This document shows, in pieces, positions 50,101-61,420 of a stretch of DNA of 64,000 nucleotides; position 1 is the first letter of the stretch, and every line of letters begins with the position of its first letter. The stretch is from positions 18,056,813 to 18,120,812 of the forward strand of contig CP137675.1 in NCBI GenBank assembly GCA_037976565.1. The letters run 5' to 3'. The stretch is from Mesocentrotus franciscanus. Lineage: Eukaryota; Echinodermata; Echinoidea; Camarodonta; Strongylocentrotidae. The notes beneath the pieces are model-generated. The model worked only from the letters and a program-made list of their open reading frames with translations. It was not told where the DNA came from and searched no databases. The position numbers and the translations under genes are program-made.

Positions 50101-50144
50101 CTGCAGTATTGATACATGTACTTTTAATACACTTTTTTTTAAAT

Positions 50145-50375
50145 GTAATTAAATTTTATGCACAAATCTTTGTTAAGTGCCTCGTTACAAATTATTTCAT
50201 TCACCTGTTGCAAATAATTGTATTTCAATAGTCAGAACATGATTTTCATACATTACGTGTTGTTAGGTAGCATAAGCCATGTTTGTCCTCCCTAGCAACA
50301 ATTAATGTATGCAAGTCACATTCTGACTATTGAAATACAATTATTTGTAACTGGTGAATGAATAAATTAGTCACC
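50145..50375. repeat. Foldback repeat related to 43526-43644
   Basis: AAGTGCCTCGTTACAAATTA and TTCATTCACC match the inner part of 43315-43886. Here the arms are ACAAATTATTTCATTCACC near 50187 and GGTGAATGAATAAAT near 50353, with AATTGTATTTCAATAGTCAG mirrored by CTGACTATTGAAATACAATT inside. Confidence 0.65.
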
Positions 50376-52365
50376 TGGTACTTATAGATTGATTTATTGA
50401 CTTTGATTACATTACAAAAATGTTCTATTGGAATGATGGACTCTAAGGTACTCTTGTAGGAATATTTGTGTTTACGGTCTGATAAGCATGTGCCTTTTAA
50501 CCTGTAACTTCCAATTTATACATTAAATTATTAAATATAGGCATAGAACTTCGTCATCAAAAATGGTTGAAATGTGACCAGGTTTCACAAAAAACAAACA
50601 CACACAAATGAATGTAGTGGGATGTACATGTATCTCTATACTAGTTATGTTTGTAAAATAGTTAGTGGTCTAGTGGGAACGGGCCTTCAGCTCAGTTAGG
50701 CATTGATTCAGTTGTATGTACATGTATATATATTTTAATTGTATAGTCATTGAAAAGCATGTATACTTTACTTGCCAAAGAAGTTTGTATGAATTCTATT
50801 TCACTTCTTGTATTTGGAAAGATTTTTCATGTACATGTATATATGCATATATAAAGATTGAAGTAACTTCTTCCCTGAAATACTGACAAACTGTGTCTGA
50901 TTACATGTAAATCTTTGTAATAGCATGTCCTCACTTTTAGTGCTTATATTGCACCAAATTGTTTAATAATTAGCTTGTCTGATTGCTCTTAAACTTTCCA
51001 ACTTGTCTCATCACTGCAATATCACTGCAGTCTCATTAGGTGGACTATACTTCAAGTTCAGTACATGTAACCTCTTACCAGGGAGGTGAAAGAAAGGAGG
51101 TGAAACTCTTGTAATTTATTCAAACGCATTCGTGACATCTAAAGCGTAACAATGGGATGTGTAACATTCCACTTGGCTTTGAAGTTCCATGCTTCGAACC
51201 GCGCTTCCACTGCGGGGACTTTCGGAAGCCAGGCACTAGTTTTACATTTATTACAAAATATTAAATTACCGGCAAAATTTCAGTGTAAATCAAAAACTTT
51301 ATTTGGGGATTGTATTGGGAATAGTGCATCAAACAAATTTTCAAATTTAGTACTCCGTCCTTCCTATAATTTGTGTGCCAGAGTTGGTAAAAGAAAAATT
51401 ACATCCTGACAAAAACTCAATATTTTAGGATAATGCGCTAATTTGTGCATGTTTTAATGTCCCGTTATTTAATCCATGATTTACAATCTTTAATAACATT
51501 AAGTTTGCTAATGCGTGTTTTTGCGTGTTTTTATATTTTGAAGTTTAAAAAAGGATGAAATTACACAAGTTTGCGTTCGCTTGTTCTACTCTTTACACAT
51601 TCAACAATGGATGAGAAATCATTGAAAGGGACAGCGAACAGTTGCTGTGATACCATTTTTTGATGTAGGAATTCTATAAATCCTGAAATTTCATGCGCTC
51701 GTTTATCTCACCACCTGGTCAACAGTTGCAGATTAGCGCATAACTTTTCGGCGGCGTGGAGCATGGGGTCAAAGGAGAGCGGATTGATTCCAGTCCTTCT
51801 CTATCACGTCCCTGCTCTTACACTTGTACGATTTTTACATCTGACCCCTTTTGGGGGGTATATATATATATATCAACTCGAGAATGGCTTTGTTAACTTC
51901 CATCAAAATTGCAACACTGTTAGATAAGGTTATCATTTGATCCAATGTCCATTTCTTTGCTGATCGATGTATTCTCATGTTGTAGTAGGTGTCTGATGTA
52001 TCCTTCTGTTGTAGTAGCTAGTGATAGACAGGCATACACATAGTATCTGAAGACCCTAAAAGGGGGTCCACATGCAACCAACTGATCTAGTCCCGCTGGA
52101 ACGTTCCTTGTGTTCCGTGGCCTGCAGTAGATGGACATTATACCATATGTAGTACAGTACATGGGGAATGTAGTTACTGGGCATCTACACAAATTATTAG
52201 TTGGACAAAATAATAGACTGTATGAATATTAATTGAAGACTAAACACACAGGAGACACCAAAATCAACTTGTAGAAGCTAAAATCAAGACATCAACCATC
52301 AATAGCTCCAACTGAATCAAGCAGGGGTGGTTTCATGTTCATCTGAAAACAATTTATATAATGCC

Positions 52366-52661
52366 TTTAAAGGATAAAGACCAGTTTTGGAAATGCCCCC
52401 CTCTCAAAAAATGAAATGGAAGCTCTCATTACCAATCATATATGAAAGAATATGTTTTGACTAATACGTGATGATACAAATTTTGCCGGGAAACCGCACC
52501 TACTAATTGATATATTTGGTAAATTATTATATCTATTGGGACCAAATAGATATCGCGCACGTGCGTGCACGTGTCGCGTAGTCCCATATACATCTTTCTG
52601 TGTACAGTGCTTGTAACTTTACCAAGACTGGGCATGACCAGAACTGGTCTTTATCTTTAAT
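52366..52661 (-). mobile_element. MITE with TTAAAGATAAAGACCAG ends, copy B
   Basis: Reverse-complement near-copy of 49693-50100. Shared: CCAAATAGATATCGCGCACG, TGCCGGGAAACCGC, ATGGAAGCTCTCATTACCAA. Confidence 0.75.
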
Positions 52662-53545
52662 AGTCGCCTTATCAGATATCACAATTTTAGGGGGTTTGCC
52701 ACTTTTTATGAACCATATTATATTTTACGATCCATACATTGTATTTGACCCGTTTGGTCTTGGGGAGTTTGTGGAAGCCGTTTTCTCTTTAGAAGAGAAT
52801 AATTCATCCTCTGCACGTATTTACATCATATTAATACATGTACGTTCAGAGTGGACCATACATGTATCTTATTTCACCTTTATAAGTTACTTAATATCTA
52901 TGATTTCAATGAAACATTGCATGGTTAGCCATTGCTTCAAGACAACTCTTTAGGGTATTACTGCAAATGTGTTTAATAGCACAATCCTGCAAGCAGAAGA
53001 CCGTTAGTGTATCTGACAGACTTGTTTCATACATTTTAGACTGAATTTACAAGGTATAATTCAGCCCATTGTCTAGTTCAGGGTTGAAATCTCCACTATA
53101 AAATACATGTAAGTGTGTAAAAGCACATCACTACCCACCAAGTGGGCAAAGTGATGTGTGGGAGCTATGTTTATTGAAGTTTAATCCATTGATTCCATGG
53201 GTCAAGGCAAACATCTGTCATGAATTCAGGCCTTGGACTTTCCAAACATTTGTTTTAAAAAATAGCTCTGAAATGTATTTAAAAAAATAAAAATGCAAAT
53301 GTCAAGAGAACACACAAGACAAGACTGATACATTTCAATTTTTGTTTTAATTCTCATTGGAACATTATCATAACATTATTGAGATGGACAGGCCAGTCCT
53401 TGTCCCATAGAAATACAGATAAATTTGCTTTAATCCTTGACAAAATTAAACAGAATAGCAAACTAAAGAATAAAAAATACCCAAACATTTAAACCTTTTA
53501 ACATGATTACCTGGTATGTAATGACATTCAAATTGGCATGTCATG

Positions 53546-53551
53546 TTTATT
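53546..53551 (-). terminator. Possible BHMT poly(A) signal
   Basis: AATAAA on the minus strand about 800 bp past the BHMT stop. Chosen because it is a minus-strand hexamer in the AT-rich region downstream; unproven. Confidence 0.35.
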
Positions 53552-54344
53552 TCTTTCTACGCACTATATGCACAAAATATGAACTTGATAGAGAAGATAC
53601 ATTGATAAAATCTGTAATGAAGTTTATCCACAATGAATCACTTCCTTTTTTCAAACTCTTTTATAAGCCATAGCAAGCAATCAGTCCTAACTGCTTAAAA
53701 TGAAAATGTTAACATAGTAAATTTGCATATGTACATTATCAGTTTTTTGAAAAAATAACATTTGGAAGACTTTCAAATCTCATTTTGAATATCAACTTGA
53801 GTAATTACACCGAACAAAAAACATGTAATAAAAAGTATATAAAAATACAGGATTCTTTGTCTTTGGTATATTTGTGTTTGAAAGAGATGTATCTAGGTGG
53901 ACAGTTTTCATCCCAGCTCCTGACAGTATGCATATGTCAAATACATGTACAAGACAAGATATTGGTCTTGAGAAGCACCAGCACGTAATGAAATGAAACA
54001 TGATTTCCAAGCAAGGCAGAAAAGGTTCAAAATTTACTTTTGACTCACAAAGTACTACTTTAATCGGTACAAAGAGTTGTGTTTTTATGAGAAAATAGTA
54101 AGACAAGTAAACAAAATTCTTTCATTCTTGTGTCACAATTTATCTCACACATTCCTGAAGCCTTATTAGAGACAAAGTGAAATTGTTCAACTGAAACATA
54201 GTCACAACTATAAGTCAGTCATAATAAACAAGGCACATAAGAAAAATAAAGTCATTGTATGGCAATGTTTACATATGGTCAACTTGGTTGATAGAGATGT
54301 CATTTGTACTGTTCTTGAATCCAAGCAAGCAACACACACTGATC

Positions 54345-57300
54345 CTAAGCCTTAGCAGATTGCTGGTATAACTTCTTCAGTTCTGAGTCATCTGTTGCCT
54401 CAACATGCTGAACAAGATTAGCATCACCACGGGTTTCACCCCAAGCATCGGGTTTGGACATTGAGGCAGAGTCTGGTCGACCACTGGCAGGTTTCAAGTT
54501 CTCCCAGTAATCACGGCGAGCCCTAAAATCATTAAAACAGAAATAAGGTGTAATTAAATCATTTCATACCGACACATCATCATCATCATCCTTATCATCA
54601 TCCTTGTCACCATCGTTGTCATTGTTTAGCATCTGTTCTTCCCATGCTGTGGTGTTGTACATTTCATTTCACTAATGGCCCTCTCTAGCCTGCAGATCTT
54701 CAGCATCCTCCTGGGTGAGGCCATATGCTCTTATGTCTTCTAAGAGTGTCTCCTGAAACTGACATACATAAATCCCCAAACTTTTATCCCGTAATACTAA
54801 TATACTCCACATTTCCAAAGGATAATTAGTGCTCAAATATTAATGTCATAAATGTTAAAATTCGTCACTGCTAGACTAATTAGTTCAAATAGAGAACAAG
54901 ATAAAGACAGAGAGACAATGGAATGATAGGCAAAAAAAGGAAAAAGAGATGGAAAGTAACATAGATGAATGCAAAGAAAGACAAAGATGTAGAAAATGCA
55001 AAGAATGAGAGAATGGAATAGAATTCCAAGAGATTTGAAAAAAACTGAAGAAACCAATTTACCTAGCCCTGACCCATGGCTTTGTGTGTTGGCGAAGGCC
55101 ATCACCCCAGAGGGCATGCTTCTCGGTTCCCTCAGGAAGAATCCTCTCTCCTTGTTCAGCTCTTCACAGACTGCTCTGATGTGGTATGGCTCGAATCCAC
55201 AGCAACCTCCGATGTAACGGATACCCATATCATAGGCTTCACGGGCATAACGATGACACTCCCAACGTGTCAAGATACGTGGCTCCAAAGCTGAGAAAGA
55301 TGAACAATGACAAATTAAACATGAACCAAATCTTTCAGGTTACAACAAGACTTGTTTTATTATTGTCTTACATTTCTCTCTATTGATGTAATGCGAACTT
55401 TAGAAATTTGTAGTCCTCTTTTCTTTCTTTTCCTTTGAATTCCTTGAAGGTTGTTGTTTGATGGGAAGATGATTGGGTCTTTGGACAGATCACGACTGAT
55501 GATGATGATAGTGATGAGTCCACAGAAATAAAGCAATATTTCTGTGATCTTTCCTATATTCACTTCAAGCACATAAATGTAAATTTAATTCAAAGTTCCA
55601 TATTTACACGAATGGGCAAATCAATTTCTCAGATGTGGAAAGATAAGATAATCTTTGGGAAGTCCACAAAATACTTCCATTATCTTTCCGTATTTAGTTC
55701 CATATTTAGCAAACTAGGCTAATGCAATATTTTAGACATACAAGCAAGGACAAGACCAACACTCACCGAATGGAAACTCTGGAAGATCAATGAATCCTTG
55801 CTTGCCACAGTCTGGTGTAGCGAACGCAAGGGGTTGGATCATAAGAGGTTTCTTGATTCCAGCCTTCTCTAGACCTTCCTTCATGAGAGCTACAGTTTTC
55901 AGACTCATCCACGGGTCAAAGTGACAATTCATGCCTACAACATCAGCACCTAAATAAAGAGATCATACCATGACAAGTTACAGTTACAATTATTCAATGG
56001 TTTAAGTCAGATGGTAAAACTATATTTTGAGAGCAGGGGGGTGTTTCACAAAGATCCTAAGTCGAACTTAACTCTAAGTTGGACTTAAATATTATGGAGA
56101 GCCATTTGTAGCTTTTAAAAAAAATATATTCAAAAGCGAAAATTCAAGTATTTTAGACTTTTTATTAATTCCACATCAAGAACATGAAATCTCCTTGATA
56201 AATAGAAAATATGAATGATTTGAATCAACATTTTATATCTTTTAAAATAACTTTTAGAAAATATTTTCAAAGATGCTAACGGCTTTCCATAACTTTTAAG
56301 TCCAACTTAGAGATAAGTTCAACTTAGGATCTTTGTGAAACACCCCTTGTCTTTAGACTGGTCCTAAACAAGCCACACAAACATACCCAGACTTGGGGAA
56401 AGGAGATGGGGAGGGGATAAAAGATACACAATTAAAAACATCAGCACGAAGATAGATCATACCACAACAAGAGAAAGAGAGAAAGAGAGAGTGAGAGAAA
56501 GAGAAAGGAAACACAGTTTGAACAATTTAAACTGACCAGAAAAGTGAAACGATTTAGAGGGATTTCCCCCTTTAATTAATGACTGAATATTCTATTTTGT
56601 ACTTCAGATGTAATTTGCCATCAATGGCAACTACCATTAACAGGGCTCAACAGCCAATCAAAATCAAGTTTATCTAGTTACCATTGATGGCAAAGTTACC
56701 ATCAATGGTAAGTTTTATGCAACAGATGTTATCAACTTGAAAATTATTTCTTTCTCTGCTTACTATGTTTTCACTTTATTCCGAAAGGGCTTTAAACAGG
56801 AAATGCCCGGTTCTAGTAGGCAGTGGGTTAAATGTAGCTGTTTTTATATTTACCAGCTTTTGCCATCTTGACGGCACAGTCCGCAGCAGAAACACCATGC
56901 ATGTCACCTTCTGGTCCTATACACAGTGAGCAAGCTACAGGAATACCAGTCTTCTTCAGTTCTTCAATAGCCCATTCAGCCTCTTCTACATGCTCAAAGT
57001 ACTGAAAGCAAATAACATTCTCATGATAAATCAATGATGGCAAATTTAAGAGTGGGAAAGAAGTTACATGGATCTGAACAAGATCTGGATCCCTGCTTAT
57101 TGTCAAAACTATGATATACTTTGTAAATTTGATAATTCATAATTAGTAACCAGAAAACATATTTACAGAATGACTAAAGAACATTATATACCTCTCTTTA
57201 GAAATCTAGCCATCTGATTGGTCGAAATTGGAGTCGTGATTTCAAGCCATGCCCAACTCACAGGGCATAGCAATAGCCCACAGGGCCTAGTTAAAAGTTT

Positions 57301-60300
57301 CTACCCTCATCCTCATTATCATGCGATTCCCATTGGTTTACTGCGATCCCCATTGGTTTGCGTGTTAAAATTGTCTACGTGCGAGCACGGACGCCATACA
57401 GTGCTCTTTGTCTGCGATTCCCAAATGATTGAAACTTTCACTCATTTTTAAGCGAAGATTAACAGACAGTGTTTCAGATTTTCTGTGATGTTTTAACAAA
57501 TTTGTACTCACTAAAAGGCTAAGGTAAGAATTCTTGGTAGATTTTTGTTTTAATTCGGCATATAAAGTCATATCGATTAAACCGAGGACTAGCTGTTTCT
57601 ATACTGGCTCGCGGGATAGTTGAATCCCCTGCCATCACCCCTCGGCGCGCCGCCCACCAAGGCGATAGCAGGGGATTCAACTATCCCTTGAGCGTATAGA
57701 AACAGCTAGTCCTCTCGTAGCAGTTGATATAACTATAATATTATTCATTTTTATTTCAATAGCAGGTACAACTATATCTCTAAGAATTGAAATTAGTTCA
57801 CACCTAAAAACATCAAAAAATTGACAGCATCAAAAACATTAACTGTAATTCTGTGTGTCAGAGTAACAATTATTGGAAGATATCCTCTATTTTACTGATA
57901 GGCTCTAAAATTGACAACAATACTGTACAAATCCTTTTTGAATACACAATCTTATGAGCTAACAAAGCATGAGATGCTCCAATACCAAATATTTCACATA
58001 TCCAAGGTACTTAGGAATAGATTCAAGTGCTTCTTTCCTGTTTTTATTGTTGGACTTTAACCGTTCAATGTAGCCTGATTACTATAGACAATTGGTTTTT
58101 CAGATTTTGTACTCTGATAATCAAAACAAAGGCATCGATTGAACACCTGAATCCTCTTGCTCGAAAAGTGTGCATGGCTCAGCCAAACCAGCTCTTCCTT
58201 TGGCAAAACAATTTTTTACCAATGAAAACCTAGATTTTATTTGAGCTACTATGTAATTTTAAATGACAAGTGCATTAATATGACTAAATAACAAGGGAAA
58301 CGCTCTCGGCGGTCTCGCCTGCATTACGCAATTCGATATGATGAACAAGTGAAACGCTCTCGGCGGTCTCGCCTGCATTACGCAATTCAGCATCATCAAT
58401 TCGATATGATGAAAAATTGAGGTTGGGAAATTATTTTTATAGGCAGGGTGGCCCATTTGCAGACCCCCGAAAATGAAATCCTCTGAATATAATAAGCATT
58501 TTGAAGTGAATATTGATTATGAATCATCAGAATAATTATTTACTGTATCATAAGAATACAATATAATGAGATTTAGTGTATGGGTAAGACAATGCTTGTC
58601 AGTAATTTACAAATAAAGTTATCTAATAAACTTTTTAAGAAAAGAGGATTTTTCAGCATTTTGTGTAAAAACAATTGGAAGGTAAAGCCCATCTACATCA
58701 CATCACGTCTCATTAGCATAATGAGAACATTATTATGAGATATACTCCAATATATATTATCGAAACATCAATATTGTCACCTAGCTGTAACTGATCATGT
58801 ACATACTAGGCCTGGGATCGAATACTAAAATTACTATTAGAATATTCATGGGAAAGTACTCGAATGATTCGAATATTTACTTTCATGAAATATGAACAAA
58901 TAACAACAATTTATTTATTAATTCTCATATTAAATTTTGAGAACATAATCCAAGTCTACTGACCTAAAATGACCTTTGACCTTGACTTTGTGACCTGGAA
59001 TTTGTGTCACATGATTTGTGATACTTGATAGCCCTTGGGTACAAGTTTCATGGAATTTGAACAAACACTTTTGAAATTATGCTAAAATTTCAAAATCTTG
59101 ATGTTGATGCCACAACAAAGTCTAAGTTTCCAGACCTGAAATGACATTTGACCTTTACTTTGTCACCTAAAAGACTAATAACATGATTGGTGATACTTGA
59201 TAACCCTTATGTTCAAGTTTCATGGAATAGGAATGTATACTTTCAAAATTATGATAACAATTAAAAAATCTTAGCCTGATGCCACAACATAGTTAAGTTT
59301 GTTGACCTGAAATGACCTTTGACCTTGACCTAGTGGGCTGAAATTCTACTCACATGATTGGGGATACTTGATAACCCTTTAGTCTAAGTTTCATTGAATA
59401 AGAACTTATACTTTCAAAATTATATTACAAATTCAAAAACTTAACCTCAGGTTAAGTTTTTGATGATGATGCCACAACATAGTCTAAGTTTGTTGACCTG
59501 AAATGACCTTTGACCTTGACTTTGTGACCTGAAATTTTCCTCACATGATTGGGGATACTTGATAACCCTTTAGTCCAAGTTTCATTGAATAAGAACTTAT
59601 ACTTTCAAAATTATATTAAAATTCAAAAACTTAACCTTGGTTAAGTTTTGATGTTGACGCCGCCGTCGCCGCCGCCACCGGAAAAGCGGCGCCTATGTCT
59701 CGCTTTTTGCTACGCAGGCGAGACAAAAATTAGTAACACAAAGAGGGAAAGACTCTGGAATAGAAAGAAATAGTAAGTATTAGTAATTATATCAGAATAA
59801 GCAAATAAGAAAGTAATTTTTTCAGTTTCTGGTAATTCCTTTTGTTAATTACCTCAGCGATAAGGAAGTCCACTTTATTCTTGACAAAGACCTCGACCTG
59901 CTTGCGGAAGATGGCTTGGACGGATTCCTTGGTACCACCAGAGAGGTATCCTGGTGTCTGGCAAACACCTCCAGCAAACAGACCAGGTCCATTCCCATTG
60001 CCAATCGCAGCTACTTCACTAGCAATGTCACATGCCCTCTGGTTGATCATTGCACCCTTCAAACAAAAACAAATATTAAGATAAAAACCATTAGCACTGG
60101 CATATTGTACTGAATATACGTAGAACATAACCCTTCACTGCCAAAAAGAAGTTTTGTCCAAATCAAAATCATCAACTGGTTTATGTTCCATTTTGCAAAT
60201 ACTAGGTAAACTACTTGAGCCTTCTATTAATGTGAGCAAAAACCTGTTTTCCATGTTTCAGTGTACATGTACATTGGACTAAATTTTTTAAAATCTGTTC

Positions 60301-61420
60301 TGTTCTGAATATTTTGCAATGACAGGTTAATATTGCTCAATATTGATTGGTCTGACCATTATACCCTGTAATACATCTCCACTTTGTGATGTGTTTCGAG
60401 TTCCTTCCTCTTCCTCAAATGGTTTTCTATCCCTGTAATGACATTTCACAGTCTGCATGACCAGACGATATTTTGACACTCGAACCTAAAATGTAGCCTA
60501 ATATTTTCAGTCTCTGGCTGAGTACGCATAGGGCTATAAGAGGTGCATCTACCGTCCAACGCATCATCTGCATCGGTATTGAAGAGGTTTATGTCTTCAT
60601 AATAGCCATTGCTATGGTACAGAATGATGCAGGTTTGGAATGTTTACTTACAGTGTGTTTGTTAAGGGATGGGTTTGCACGATTCTCCAATTTGTCATCA
60701 CTGGCATAGAATGTGAAAGCTTGAATGATATCAGCTCCAGCACGGAGAAACTCCTTGGAGATCTGTCGTACTATGATAAAAAATGAGATTTCAAAATCAA
60801 TACAACCTCCAATATCATACAGTTGTAGTGAATTTCATGGGGGAAAAAAGCTTTCAGTGATTGAAGGGTTGGAATAATTAGTCTAGCATTACACGATACC
60901 ACTGCTTGCACAACATATTATTTTCAATCCCTCTATCAACCAATTACCGGTAGGCTAATGCCCATTTTGTCTAACATGTATAAGGTCTTATTATCAGTTG
61001 ATGATTATTATCATTTATGATTTAATGATTATTAAACCACATTGATAGTAGATAAAATGGGCATTAGACCAACTGGAAATTAGACTAAATGAGCAATAGA
61101 CTAAATGGAAATTAGACCAAATGACTCATAGCCTAAATGATAATTAGACAAAATGATAAGTAGACAAAATGATTATTTGACCATGTGGATAGTAGACGGG
61201 CTTGGTGTAGACCATATGGAAATAGACCAATTGAGTATCAGACTTGGTATTAGACCAAACGGCAATGAACCTACTCACCAGCTTCTGGGTATTCTACGGT
61301 TGCCTCTGGAGTCCATGGTCCTGCCTTGACGTAACCACGCTTCTCCAAAGCAAACACGTAGCCTCCATCACCAATCACCATCTCGCCTGCATTTAGACGC
61401 TCCATAAACCCCTTCTTGTC
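54345..61420 (-). CDS. BHMT: BHMT betaine-homocysteine S-methyltransferase (first exon not located)
   Basis: Cytosolic zinc enzyme that moves a methyl group from betaine to homocysteine, making dimethylglycine and methionine. Exons on the minus strand: 61420-61279, 60770-60652, 60056-59853, 57001-56854, 55949-55767, 55290-55074 (or to 55063), 54522-54345 (TAG at 54347-54345). About 396 aa are visible against human 406, so only the first few codons are missing. Diagnostic reading: [111 protein letters not shown]. All three zinc ligands are present: Cys in NCHFD (codon 55926-55924) and the Cys-Cys pair (55204-55199). The last intron has a phase ambiguity (see findings). The tail [18 protein letters not shown] aligns with vertebrate BHMT; the end is [12 protein letters not shown]. 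Confidence 0.94.
54690..54765 (-). other. Coding-like open segment in last BHMT intron
   Basis: After an acceptor-like CAGTTTCAG on the minus strand, one frame reads [20 protein letters not shown], then DLQARE, before a stop; no clear donor follows. Its only open frame does not fit the phase of the neighbouring BHMT exons. It may be an alternative terminal exon or chance. Confidence 0.2.
56038..56347. mobile_element. Foldback MITE (GGGTGTTTCACAAAGATCCT)
   Basis: GGGGTGTTTCACAAAGATCC then TAAGT at the left mirrors ACTTAGGATCTTTGTGAAAC then ACCCC at the right. The arms also share AACTCTAAGTTGGACTTAA-type sequence. In a BHMT intron. Confidence 0.85.
56606..56726. repeat. Partial foldback MITE (relative of 46003-46161)
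   Basis: Shares AACAGGGCTCAACAGCCAAT, CAAAATCAAG and ACCATCAATGGTAAGTTTTA with 46003-46161; the left end is truncated. Confidence 0.7.
57584..57714. mobile_element. 131-bp hairpin element
   Basis: GAGGACTAGCTGTTTCTATA on the left, its exact complement at the right end. The arms continue through GGGATAGTTGAATCCCCTGC with few mismatches, around a GC-rich loop (CTCGGCGCGCCGCCC). In a BHMT intron. Confidence 0.85.
58298..58384 (+). repeat. Two-copy 49-bp tandem repeat
   Basis: GAAACGCTCTCGGCGGTCTC, GCCTGCATTACGCAATTC occurs twice in direct tandem, separated by GATATGATGAACAAGT. Confidence 0.9.
58950..59728 (+). repeat. ~170-190-bp tandem array with TGACCTTTGACC motifs, and its right end
   Basis: Four diverged head-to-tail units carrying TGACCTGAAATGACCTTTGA, CACATGATTGGGGATACTTG, ATAACCCTT, AAGTTTCATGGAAT and GATGCCACAACATAGTCTAA. 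A GC-rich end follows: GCCGCCGTCGCCGCCGCCAC, GGAAAAGCGGCGCC, GCAGGCGAGAC. GTCTCGCCTGC at 58317 and 58365 is the inverted form of the last motif, so 58.3-59.73 kb could be one element. In a BHMT intron. Confidence 0.85.
61030..61265 (-). repeat. Degenerate short tandem repeat (TTAGACCAAATGG)
   Basis: Around a dozen imperfect units of about 12-24 bp reading like ATTAGACTAAATG, AATAGACCAAATGG and AGTAGACAAAATGA. It lies immediately beside the BHMT exon at 61279. Confidence 0.75.

Larger units (their letters stand above)
49191..53540. other. Intergenic DNA between HEI10 and BHMT
   Basis: No protein-coding exon recognised; the short frames present lack conserved motifs. Contains the inverted-repeat elements at 49693, 50160 and 52366 and a short (TA)n at 51859. 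Confidence 0.55.

Noticed and set aside
49573..50152. Open frames of 91 aa on the plus strand
   Set aside because: They overlap a MITE that has an inverted near-copy at 52366-52661; no conserved motif.
51152..51409. 85-aa open frame on the plus strand
   Set aside because: No recognisable domain, no splice partner or promoter signal; length is within chance for AT-rich DNA.
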